Shown here: positions 32,592 through 40,617 of the stretch, piece after piece
Numbering within the stretch: the stretch's first letter is position 1
Layout of the letters: each line of letters opens with the position of its first letter
Assembly: GCA_049799955.1 (NCBI GenBank)
Contig: JBARIW010000135.1
Coordinates: forward strand, 1-64,000
Origin: JBGTFE01 sp049799955
Lineage (GTDB): Bacteria > Acidobacteriota > Blastocatellia > Pyrinomonadales > Pyrinomonadaceae
Direction of reading: 5' to 3'
DNA length: 64,000 nucleotides
Position numbers and translations under genes: made by a program
Notes under the pieces: model-generated
Seen by the model: only the letters and a program-made list of their open reading frames with translations
Databases searched by the model: none
What the model was told of the DNA's origin: nothing

Positions 32592-33695
32592 GTGCGGATT
32601 CTGCATATTACATCGGCAAGAGCATTCGGCGGCGGCGAGAAACATCTGCTCGATTTGACGCGCGAGCTGAAAACGCGCGGGCACGACGTTTTTATCGCGC
32701 TTCGCCCGTCGAACGAATGGCAAAGCAGATTCGATTTTTTGCCCGGAGAAAATTTTCTGCACGTTTCGATACGAAATTCTTTCGGAGTTTTCAGCGCCGA
32801 GCGGATTGCAAAATTCGTGCGTGAAAACAACATCGAAATCATCCACGCGCACACCGGGCGCGATTACCTGCCCGCCAGCATCGTCTGCCGCATTACGAAA
32901 AACACGAAATTTGTCTTAACGCGCCACGTTCTTTTCCCGATGAAGCCGTTTCACCGTTTTGCCTTGAAAAACGTTTCAAAAGCAATCGCCGTTTCGCCCG
33001 CCGTCGCGACGAATCTGCAAAAGATTTTCCCGAAAGAAAAGATAGTTTTGATTTCAAACGGCATAAATACGGAAAATCGGGCGGGCGAACCGGGCGAAAG
33101 CTTAAACAAAGATTTTCGTTTTCTGCACAATGTCCCTTTTGACGCGCAGCTCGTCGGCACAATCGGCGAGCTGAAAGTCTTAAAAGGTCAGAGAGATTTT
33201 GTGCTTGCGGCGAACCTCGTCTCGCGGAAATTTCCCGATGCATATTTTGTCATTGTCGGCAAAGATAACTCGATTCGGCAGGAATTCCGGCAGGAACTGA
33301 AACGTCTCGTCAAAGTTTTAAATCTCGGAAATCGTTTTTTGTGGCTGAATTGGGTCGAAGACACCGCGCCGCTGCTCGCCGCGCTCGACGTTTTCGTTTC
33401 CGCCTCGCACACGGAAAGCTTCGGTCTGGCGATGCTCGAAGCGATGGCGAGCGCTAAAGCGATTGTCGCCACCGAAACCGAAGGCGCGCGCGAGTTAATC
33501 CAAAATGAAAAAACAGGAAAGCTCGTTCCCTTAAAAGAACCGGTTCATTTAGCCGAAGCTATCGGCGAATTTCTGGAAGATAAAAATTTACGCGAGACGC
33601 TCGGCAAAAACGCGCGGGAAAACGCAAAAGAAAGATTCAGTCTTGAAAAAATGATTGATGAAACGGAAAAGCTTTATCAAAAATTGCGCCTGTAA
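32592..33695 (+). CDS. GT4 family glycosyltransferase
   Basis: A 367-aa GT-B enzyme. I chose the GTG at 32592 because translation from it begins at the first Rossmann strand (VRILHITSARAFGGGEKHLL); an earlier ATG at 32517 would translate the terminator and the word repeat. Further motifs are IIHAHTGRDYLPASIVC, LVGTIGELKVLKGQRDFVLA and the C-terminal signature LDVFVSASHTESFGLAMLEA with MASAKAIVATETEG. Donor and acceptor are unknown; lipopolysaccharide or exopolysaccharide assembly is likely. Its 3' end overlaps the convergent class IV aminotransferase gene by 59 bp. Confidence 0.88.
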   Translation: MRILHITSARAFGGGEKHLLDLTRELKTRGHDVFIALRPSNEWQSRFDFLPGENFLHVSIRNSFGVFSAERIAKFVRENNIEIIHAHTGRDYLPASIVCRITKNTKFVLTRHVLFPMKPFHRFALKNVSKAIAVSPAVATNLQKIFPKEKIVLISNGINTENRAGEPGESLNKDFRFLHNVPFDAQLVGTIGELKVLKGQRDFVLAANLVSRKFPDAYFVIVGKDNSIRQEFRQELKRLVKVLNLGNRFLWLNWVEDTAPLLAALDVFVSASHTESFGLAMLEAMASAKAIVATETEGARELIQNEKTGKLVPLKEPVHLAEAIGEFLEDKNLRETLGKNARENAKERFSLEKMIDETEKLYQKLRL

Positions 33696-34461
33696 TTTTG
33701 CTTTCAAGAATTTTTTCTTCAAATCTCCCGACTTTTCCGATACCGATTCCGGCGGAAGTCAGAAAAATTTCGTCCGCCTCGCAGATTTCATTTATTTTGG
33801 CTTTTACTTCCAGAACCGAAAAACTTTCAGTTAAAAATTCCCGCGTCGTTCCCGCCAGACAGCCTGTTTCGAGCGCGGGCGTGAAGATTTTTTCGTCTTT
33901 TATCCAAAAAATATTCGCCATCGATGCCGAAACAATTTCTTCTTTTTCATTGAGCCGGATTGCTTCGTCAAATCCGCGCCGCTTTGCTCCATCCAGAGCA
34001 AGCAAATTTTCCAGATAATTGCAGGATTTTACGCCGGCGAGCGGAGATTTTGAATTGATTGGATAAGGCGAAACGGTCAGATTCATATCTTTTGTTTCGC
34101 GAAAATTTGCGGTTGTAATTAAAAGACTTGCTTTGTTATTCGTTTCAAAAGACCAGACGCCGCTTGCCGATTCGTCAAAAAAAGTTAACCGCGCGCGACC
34201 GTTTTTCAGCTCGTTTTTAATGATGGCTTCCGAGAACGATTTTTTTACTTTTTCTTCGGAAAACTCCGATAAATTTAAACCGGCTTTCCCGGCATTTTCA
34301 ATCAATCGTCGCCAGTGTTTTTCCCACAGAAAAGGTTTTCCGGCGTAAACGGCGACGGTCGTAAAAACACCTCTGCCGTAAAGCGCGGCGGAAGAGACTG
34401 CGGATAATTTTATTTCGTCGGGTGAATGGATTTTTTGATTGAACGAAGCGAAAGCGTGCAT
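33637..34461 (-). CDS. Class IV PLP-dependent aminotransferase
   Basis: A 274-aa fold-type IV enzyme (branched-chain aminotransferase or aminodeoxychorismate lyase group). Motifs: SAALYGRGVFTTVAVYAGKP, the PLP lysine in LAGVKSCNYLENLLALDGAK, FDEAIRLNEKEEIVSASMAN and GCLAGTTREFL. The sequence between these resembles PabC-like and D-amino-acid aminotransferase members more than IlvE, but the substrate cannot be settled. It is separated by 6 bp from the end of the upstream kinase gene on the same strand, so they may share a message. Its 3' end overlaps the convergent GT4 gene. Confidence 0.85.
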   Translation of the reverse strand: MHAFASFNQKIHSPDEIKLSAVSSAALYGRGVFTTVAVYAGKPFLWEKHWRRLIENAGKAGLNLSEFSEEKVKKSFSEAIIKNELKNGRARLTFFDESASGVWSFETNNKASLLITTANFRETKDMNLTVSPYPINSKSPLAGVKSCNYLENLLALDGAKRRGFDEAIRLNEKEEIVSASMANIFWIKDEKIFTPALETGCLAGTTREFLTESFSVLEVKAKINEICEADEIFLTSAGIGIGKVGRFEEKILESKITGAIFDKAFPFHQSFFQD

Positions 34462-34467
34462 TAAAAA

Positions 34468-37400
34468 TTAGCTGACGGCGCGAATTCTCTGTTCATGAGC
34501 GACTGGAAAGACGAGCCGGAAGGTCGTTCCTTCGCCCAATTCGCTTTCGACTTCGATTGTTCCCGCGTGTTCCTGCACGATGCCGTAGGAAACCGCCAAG
34601 CCGAGTCCCGTGCCGCTTCCGACGCCTTTGGTCGTGAAAAACGGGTCGTAGATTTTGCTGATATTTTCCGGCGAGATGCCTTCGCCCGTGTCGGAAACTT
34701 TGACGATGATTTCGTCTTCTCCGGCTAATTCGGTTGTCAACGTAATGCGCCCGCCGTCGCGGATTGAATCCTGCGCGTTGATGATTAAATTAGTGAAAAC
34801 CTGTTGAAGCTTTCCGCCGTTTCCGACAATTTTCGGCGGAGTTTCGGCGTAATTTTTGACGATTTCGACCTGCGATTTTCTGAGCTGCGGTTCGAGCAGT
34901 TGAAGCGTATCGTCGAGCAGCTTGTTGATGTCGATTTCCGAAAAATCCGTCGAGTTTCCGGCGCGTGAGAAATTCAAAAGATTGTTCGTGATATTCGAAG
35001 CTCGCTCGGTTTGTTTCTGAACTTTCTGCAAAAGCGCGTGTTTCGGGTCGCTTTCGGGAATCATGCCGAGCAGCATCTGCGTGTAGCTCGAAACGCCCGT
35101 CAGAGGCGTGTTAACTTCGTGCGCGACGCCTGCGGCAAGCAATCCGATACTCGAAAGTTTCTCGCTTTGCTGCAAAGTTTCTTCGAGCTTGATGCGCGAA
35201 GTTACATTTTCAAGCACGATAATCGCGCCGGTTTGATTGTATGAAACCGAGCGAAGCGGCGCGATGGCGACATTTAAGATTAAAGGTTTGCCGTCGGCGC
35301 TGGTCGTGTAAAGCTTGTAAGCATTCCGAACTTCGGTCAGATGCCAGCGCGTCTGACCTAAAATATTTTCGAGATTCCGGGCAAAGCTTTCGTCGAAAAT
35401 TTCTTCGACGCGCTGACCGATAACCTCCTCGCGCGGAAGTCCGAGCATTTCTTCAAACGGCGAATTACAGCGCGTAATCAGCCCGTTTTCGTCAACCGCG
35501 AGCAGACCGACATTGACCGATTCGACAATCGATTCGTTAAATTCTTTAAGAAGCGCAAGCTCTTCCGTTCGTTTTTCCTGTTCCTGATATAAAAGACTGT
35601 TTTCGATGGCGACGGCAACATAGCCGGAAACCGTCTGCAAAATGTCTAAATCTTCGCTCGAAAGCAGCGAACCGTCCGAAGCGCGTCCCAAGCCGATAAC
35701 CGCGACCATTTTTCCGCGAGCGACGCACGGGACGAAATAATGAAGCTCCTGACGATGTATATTTTTACCGTTTCTGCCGAATTTTTCGAGCTTTCCGACA
35801 ATTCCTTTGGCTTCGCTTTTTTCCTGCGGAGCGTCGTCGATAATTTCGTCTTCATCCAGCGCAAGCTCATCGGCGCGAACAATTCCCGTCGTAGCGGATT
35901 TCTGCCGAATCATCACGCGGAAATCTTTCGGGATTTTGTAGTTTTTGCTCAGTTCGATTGATTTGGCAATCCTGTATTTTTCCGGGTTATTCTCGCTTTC
36001 GATAAAAACAGCCACTTTCTCGACATCGAGAACCTGACGCAGGCGCTCGGTCAGAGCGTTGAGAAGCGGTTCGAGCGCGGTCGTCGCCGAAAGCGTTCTG
36101 CCGAAATCGAGCAGACCGCGGCGAAGGTCATAACGCTCGCCGTAAAAGAACCGGTCGGCGCGTTCCTGCAAAAACTTTTTCAAAGGCTCGGAAAGCATAA
36201 CGATTGCCGCCATCGCGATAACTGCAATCAGCGCGCGAAGCGTGATTTCGGTTGTCGAAAGATTGCTTGCAACCGTTAAGAAGACGAGTCCGAGCGCGAC
36301 CGCGCCAATCATCATCGCAATCGCCAGCGTCGTCAGCGCATAGACAAGCGCGCGGCGCACGACGACATCAACGTCCATCAGGCGATAACGCACGACCGAA
36401 TGCCCGAAGCTCAAAGGAATCAGCGCAAGCGGCAGAGTTATCAGCGCCGATGTCAGATAATCCTCGGTCAGCGCAGGAACAAAGCGTCTTGCAATCTGAA
36501 AAATCAGAATCGGCACGATTGCCGTAATCGTTCCCCAAATCGCCCATTTCAGACGCTGGCGGACGAGCGTTTGCCTGTTTCTAAAGAAACGCCATAATAA
36601 AACGCCCGCGCCGATTGAAACACCCGCGACAAAATGAACGTTGAGAGCTAAATTCAGAAACGGGTAAATCTTGTTTACGACAATAAAATCCCGCAGGGAA
36701 TTTGCAAATTCCCTGAAAGGTAAAAATAAGGCTAAAGTAAAGAAAAGATTAGCAAACGTGATTGCAATCGCCGGAGCGTAAAGCGTATAAGTTTTCCAGC
36801 GCGACTCGTCGAAAATCTCGCTTCGAATAGGATAACGCAGGCAAAAATGCAGAAAAAGCGGGACAAAAAACGCAAAAGCGATGTCGTCCAGAAGGTTTAC
36901 GACTAAATCCAAATCCTGACCGAAATTGAGCGATTTATATACGTGAAAAACAAATGCGGCAAGACAAACCGTGGCGAAATGCAGAACGAACGGAGCATGA
37001 CTGCCCTGTTTGAAAAGAACGAAAATACCGACTCCGAGCCAGATTATGCCAACCAGCGTCAGAAAAATAATCGAAGCCGTCCAGCGCGGCTGCGTGTCGA
37101 TACGTCTTAAATCGGCGAAATAATAATTGTCGGCAAACGAGTAAGGCTTTTGAATCGTGTAGGTCAAACTGCCGTCAACGCCAGCCGCTTCCAGATACAT
37201 CGGCACATCGGCGGTCGAGATAACCTCTTCGGGAGTTTCGCCTTCGAGACTGATGCCGATTAGCTTATCGCCGACGGAGATTCCGGCGCGCGAACCGGCT
37301 AGTCCGGGCGTAACCTGCGCCGCAAAAATGCCGTCCGGTTTGTGAATCCATTCGATGCCGTCGGTCGGCGGAAGTTGATGGTAAGCTCTCTGCGAAAGAT

Positions 37401-37479
37401 TTAGCGCGCCGCCCGCAACAAATAAAACGGTTGCCAGCAGCCAAACCAAACTCCAACTTGTCAGCACTTTACCTTTCAT
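34468..37479 (-). CDS. PDZ-containing multi-domain sensor histidine kinase
   Basis: A 1003-aa kinase. After a first membrane helix the periplasmic part holds a PDZ-like domain (about 45-115; GIFAAQVTPGLAGSRAGISV, GDKLIGISLEGET). Seven or more membrane helices follow (about 130-430), a conserved acidobacterial-type 7TM module. Then come a GAF domain (about 465-640), a PAS domain (about 655-770), and a NtrB-type dimerisation helix with H787 in AAGVAHEVNTPLTG. The ATPase has NLIINAQDSIRDGG, VSDTGEGISPENI and GSGTGLGLAVSYGI. The PDZ domain may sense a misfolded or peptide ligand. No response regulator is adjacent. Confidence 0.9.
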   Translation of the reverse strand: MKGKVLTSWSLVWLLATVLFVAGGALNLSQRAYHQLPPTDGIEWIHKPDGIFAAQVTPGLAGSRAGISVGDKLIGISLEGETPEEVISTADVPMYLEAAGVDGSLTYTIQKPYSFADNYYFADLRRIDTQPRWTASIIFLTLVGIIWLGVGIFVLFKQGSHAPFVLHFATVCLAAFVFHVYKSLNFGQDLDLVVNLLDDIAFAFFVPLFLHFCLRYPIRSEIFDESRWKTYTLYAPAIAITFANLFFTLALFLPFREFANSLRDFIVVNKIYPFLNLALNVHFVAGVSIGAGVLLWRFFRNRQTLVRQRLKWAIWGTITAIVPILIFQIARRFVPALTEDYLTSALITLPLALIPLSFGHSVVRYRLMDVDVVVRRALVYALTTLAIAMMIGAVALGLVFLTVASNLSTTEITLRALIAVIAMAAIVMLSEPLKKFLQERADRFFYGERYDLRRGLLDFGRTLSATTALEPLLNALTERLRQVLDVEKVAVFIESENNPEKYRIAKSIELSKNYKIPKDFRVMIRQKSATTGIVRADELALDEDEIIDDAPQEKSEAKGIVGKLEKFGRNGKNIHRQELHYFVPCVARGKMVAVIGLGRASDGSLLSSEDLDILQTVSGYVAVAIENSLLYQEQEKRTEELALLKEFNESIVESVNVGLLAVDENGLITRCNSPFEEMLGLPREEVIGQRVEEIFDESFARNLENILGQTRWHLTEVRNAYKLYTTSADGKPLILNVAIAPLRSVSYNQTGAIIVLENVTSRIKLEETLQQSEKLSSIGLLAAGVAHEVNTPLTGVSSYTQMLLGMIPESDPKHALLQKVQKQTERASNITNNLLNFSRAGNSTDFSEIDINKLLDDTLQLLEPQLRKSQVEIVKNYAETPPKIVGNGGKLQQVFTNLIINAQDSIRDGGRITLTTELAGEDEIIVKVSDTGEGISPENISKIYDPFFTTKGVGSGTGLGLAVSYGIVQEHAGTIEVESELGEGTTFRLVFPVAHEQRIRAVS

Positions 37480-37652
37480 CTCAACAAGGCAAACTTCACC
37501 GTCCGATTTTTACGCAAACTACGTTCCAGTCGGTTTTGACCGCTCATATCTCGATATTGCGGCTAAAACAAGCCCTTTTCTATATTTAAACTTATAATAA
37601 ACCGAAATTTCATTCAGTTTTTTGCTTTATATCCGAGAATTTGTAAAAAGAA

Positions 37653-37726
37653 TTAGCCACGAATAACACGAATTACACAAATTAGAAACAATTAATATTT
37701 GTGTAATTCGTGTTATTCGTGGCTAA
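37653..37726. repeat. Inverted repeat of CGAATAACACGAATTACAC words
   Basis: The left arm (37653-37682) TTAGCCACGAATAACACGAA and the right arm (37697-37726) TGTGTAATTCGTGTTATTCG are perfect reverse complements with a short AT-rich loop. The arms are built of ACGAATA/ACACGAATT words. It lies between the divergent kinase promoter region and the end of the receptor-like gene, and probably terminates the latter. Confidence 0.92.
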
Positions 37727-37732
37727 AAATCG

Positions 37733-39475
37733 TTAGAACCTTACCGAAATTCCGCCGCGCAGAGTGCGCCCGCGCGAATTGAGCTTTAAGCTTCCGTCTT
37801 CGGTAATAATGTTTGACTGTGAATCAAACAAATTTCGCGCGTCGATGATTGCTTCCGCCCGAATCGGCAATCCTAAAGTCGGCAGATTCTGCGTTACCAG
37901 AACGCTCAGATTCGGGTCGTAAATCGCCATTCTTCCCTGAAACGGGTCAATCGCAAAAACGGTTGCCTGCGGCGAAAGACGGAAAATGGTTCTGATTTGC
38001 GTTCCGGTGCTGAGTTCGGTGTCGAACTGACCGAAAAATGTCTGGAAGAAATCATCTTCAAAAGCGTTCGCCGGATTTGAAACGGCTTCGCCTGAAAGCT
38101 TCTGACCGTTTCCTAAAGCGTAGCCCGCCGCCGTGCTGAACATACCGTTGATGCGGCGCGTATAAACGACTCTGACGCCGCGCGCGCCGCCTTCCTGGCT
38201 GGTAACGAATTCGGTAAAATTCGCGCCGCTTAAAATGTCGAAAGGAATGCTCGTCAGACCGACTCCGCGACCTGAAACCGTGTCGAAAAACGCGCTCGCT
38301 TCGATGTTCGATTTGTTGCTCAAAACGCGCTCGATTCCAAATTCGAGCCGCGCGGCTTTACTCATCTGCGGCTTTTCGTTTTCGACAAAAATGTCCTGCA
38401 CCGAAACCGGCTCGCGGAAAAAAACTTCCGAGCCTTCTATCTCGATGGCGCGCTGCCACGTTCTCTCTTCGGTCTGCGTCGTGTAAGAAGTGCGAAAACG
38501 CGTCTTCGAATTTATGTCAAACTGTAAGCCGAGGCGCGGGGCAATCGAAAAATCGTCGCCCGCGCCGAGAAAGCGCGAATAATCGAATCCGAACACGACA
38601 ATCACGCCGCTGCGGATTTTCCATTCGTCCAAAGCCTGAAACGAAAATTGTCCGAGCGATTTTTCCCGATTATTCGTCGTGATTTTTCCGATATTGACGA
38701 TTGAGCCGTTAAGATGAATCTGATGTTTTTCCGTCGGGCGAAACTTTAGATTGGCTTCAAACCTGTTCGGCACGGAATTGCCCGCTCCGGTTTGCCCGAC
38801 GACAATAATTTCCGAATTTTCGCCGAGCGGCTGAAGTCTGGCAACATTCAAGCCCGTAAAACTTCCATTTTCAGTATTCGAGAAATAAGATTCGACGACA
38901 GTTTGCCCTTTTCGCTCGGATTTTTCTTCTTCGGCATCGCCGGTTGTTTCGGCAATCGCAGTTTCATCAATCGGCGTGTCGTCCTCGTCAGCCTGATAAA
39001 TCGAGCGGCTCGCCTGAGTCGAGCGAATAATCCATTTCGGATTATTGCGGTCAACGCGTTTTTCAGGCAGAGTGTTTCCGCTTCCCGAACGCTCCAATTT
39101 AAAGCCGTAAACCAATTCAGCCGAGCGATTGACTTCAACCGTAGCAAGCGTTACGGGATTAAATCCCTGAGCGACGGCTAAAATCGTATAGGTTCCGGGC
39201 AGAATCTTCGCCAGAAAGCTTCCGTTTGACGCCGAGCGAACCTGCTTGAGAAGCTTCGACGTACCGGCGCGAAAAATCGAAACGTAAGCATCCGCAATCG
39301 GATTGCCTCCATCGTCGCGCACAATTCCTTTAATTACGCCTAAATCCGTTTTAGTTTCGACTACGAGATTTGCCGGAGTTTCCGACGCATAACCCATAGA
39401 CGCAAAAAAAGCGGTCAGCACAAATAATAAAATCGGCTTCGAAATATTTTTTATCGATAAACGGCAAGCAAACAT
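37733..39475 (-). CDS. TonB-receptor-like outer-membrane barrel with CarboxypepD_reg domain
   Basis: A 580-aa exported protein. The signal peptide (KPILLFVLTAFFASMGYASE) precedes a carboxypeptidase-regulatory-like domain (GVIKGIVRDDGGNPIADAYV, SIFRAGTSKLLKQV). A 70-residue acidic linker leads into a beta-barrel-like C-terminus with alternating aromatic residues, ending GGISVRF. The plug domain of true TonB receptors is missing, and it is half the length of the receptor at 29267. It may be a receptor-derived barrel or outer-membrane adhesin. ATG at 39475 chosen; a TTG at 39496 overlaps a GGAGG and is less likely. Confidence 0.75.
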   Translation of the reverse strand: MFACRLSIKNISKPILLFVLTAFFASMGYASETPANLVVETKTDLGVIKGIVRDDGGNPIADAYVSIFRAGTSKLLKQVRSASNGSFLAKILPGTYTILAVAQGFNPVTLATVEVNRSAELVYGFKLERSGSGNTLPEKRVDRNNPKWIIRSTQASRSIYQADEDDTPIDETAIAETTGDAEEEKSERKGQTVVESYFSNTENGSFTGLNVARLQPLGENSEIIVVGQTGAGNSVPNRFEANLKFRPTEKHQIHLNGSIVNIGKITTNNREKSLGQFSFQALDEWKIRSGVIVVFGFDYSRFLGAGDDFSIAPRLGLQFDINSKTRFRTSYTTQTEERTWQRAIEIEGSEVFFREPVSVQDIFVENEKPQMSKAARLEFGIERVLSNKSNIEASAFFDTVSGRGVGLTSIPFDILSGANFTEFVTSQEGGARGVRVVYTRRINGMFSTAAGYALGNGQKLSGEAVSNPANAFEDDFFQTFFGQFDTELSTGTQIRTIFRLSPQATVFAIDPFQGRMAIYDPNLSVLVTQNLPTLGLPIRAEAIIDARNLFDSQSNIITEDGSLKLNSRGRTLRGGISVRF

Positions 39476-39710
39476 TCTCTGAAAAACAGCCTCCAAACAA
39501 ATTCCTCAAGGGGAGAACCTGATTAAAGAAGCACTGAACATTTCGGCAAAGGCTAAAAAAGAGCCTATACGCACATGTTTTGTATTTTCATTCGTAAAAT
39601 CAAATGTGTCAAGCACAGACACTCCGAACTTTGACTGATATGATGCCGCGCCGCTTGACAAAGTTTGCTCAGCGGCTAGAATTAAAACTTGGTTTTCAAG
39701 CCATCCATGC

Positions 39711-39801
39711 GGAGACGTGGCTGAGCGGCTGAAAGCGGCGGTTTGCTAAATCGTTGTAGTCTTAAAAACTACCACAGGTTCGAATCCTGTCGTCTCCGCC
39801 A
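39711..39801 (+). tRNA. tRNA-Ser (anticodon GCU)
   Basis: The acceptor stem GGAGACG pairs with CGTCTCC. The D-arm has TGGCTGAGCGGCTGAAAGCG, the anticodon loop TTGCTAA reads GCU, a long variable arm (TTGTAGTCTTAAAAACTACC) marks the serine class, and the T-arm has CAGGTTCGAATCCTG. The encoded end is G-CCA. It should decode AGC/AGU. It is not next to an integrase. Confidence 0.95.
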
Positions 39802-39802
39802 T

Positions 39803-39900
39803 TTATATTTTAGATTTTGGATTTGTCGTTAGCTATCAACTTTTCAGTTTGATAGCTATTTTAGTTTTGAAGACGAGGCGGTAATCTAAAATCTAAAATC
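39803..39900. repeat. Inverted repeat with TTTAGATTTTGGATTT outer words
   Basis: The outer arms TTTTAGATTTTGGATTTG (39808 on) and CTAAAATCTAAAATCG (about 39888-39903) are complementary. Inside, TAGCTATCAA and TTTGATAGCTA form a second stem. It lies between the tRNA and the paiB-like gene and could end the tRNA transcript. Same outer words as the one-armed copy at 10363. Confidence 0.75.
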
Positions 39901-39906
39901 GTTATT

Positions 39907-40530
39907 ATGTATATTCCGCATTTTTTTGCCGAAACCGATGAAGAAAGCCTGCTCACCTTTATGCGCGAGTTTAATTTTGCCACGCTCGTCAGCGCGGAAA
40001 ATGATTTGCCTGTGGCGACGCATTTGCCTTTTATAATCGAAAAGCGCGGCGAGAAAATCGTTTTGTCCGCGCACATGGCGAAAGCGAATCTGCACTGGAA
40101 ACATTTTGCCGACAAAGAAATTCTGGTGATTTTTCAGGAACCGCACGCATACGTTTCGCCGCTTCTTTACGCGGAAAAATTAAATGTCCCGACCTGGAAT
40201 TACGTGGCGATTCACGCTTACGGAAGAGCGAAAATTTTCGAATCGGCGGAAGAAAATCTCGCGCTTTTAGAGAAAATGATTGCCGGGTTTGACCAAAATT
40301 ATTTCGATACAAACTGGCGCGAGATTCCCGTCGAATATAAACTCAGCCGCGCCAAAGCGATTGTCGCGTTTGAAATCGAAGTCGAAGATTTGCAGGGCAA
40401 GAAAAAGCTCAACCAAAACAAAGATGAAGAAGACGGCAGGCGCGTAATCGAAGCGTTTGAGAAAAGCGAAAACACGGGCGAACGGCAAATTGCCCGTTTT
40501 ATGAAGGAAATTTATGACGGCAAAAGCTAA
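39907..40530 (+). CDS. PaiB-like FMN-binding protein
   Basis: A 207-aa protein of the FMN-binding negative transcriptional regulator family (PaiB). The N-terminal half has a split-barrel flavin fold: MYIPHFFAETDEESLLTFMR, NFATLVSAENDLPVATHLPF, LVIFQEPHAYVSPLLYAEK and VPTWNYVAIHAYGRAKIFES. The end carries KIVAFEIEVEDLQGKKKLNQ-like sequence typical of the family. In Bacillus paiB affects sporulation and protease gene expression; its direct DNA binding is uncertain, and here the substrate or target is unknown. It is monocistronic with a terminator downstream. Confidence 0.9.
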   Translation: MYIPHFFAETDEESLLTFMREFNFATLVSAENDLPVATHLPFIIEKRGEKIVLSAHMAKANLHWKHFADKEILVIFQEPHAYVSPLLYAEKLNVPTWNYVAIHAYGRAKIFESAEENLALLEKMIAGFDQNYFDTNWREIPVEYKLSRAKAIVAFEIEVEDLQGKKKLNQNKDEEDGRRVIEAFEKSENTGERQIARFMKEIYDGKS

Positions 40531-40566
40531 ACATCTTTTTCCTAATCCAAAAATTTAAAGACGGCA

Positions 40567-40612
40567 AAGGCTGAAGAATTTTAGTAAAATTCTTCAGCCT
40601 TACTTTTATTTT
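40567..40612 (+). terminator. Terminator after paiB-like gene
   Basis: AAGGCTGAAGAATTTTA and the complementary AAAATTCTTCAGCCTT make a long perfect stem with a 3-base loop, then TACTTTTATTTTG. It also lies just before the stop of the convergent 1581-aa gene, so it may serve both. Confidence 0.88.
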
Positions 40613-40617
40613 GCAAG

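Noticed and set aside
39711..39801. tRNA-Ser as integration site
   Set aside because: No integrase or direct repeat of the tRNA 3' end is near; the element uses the gltX start.
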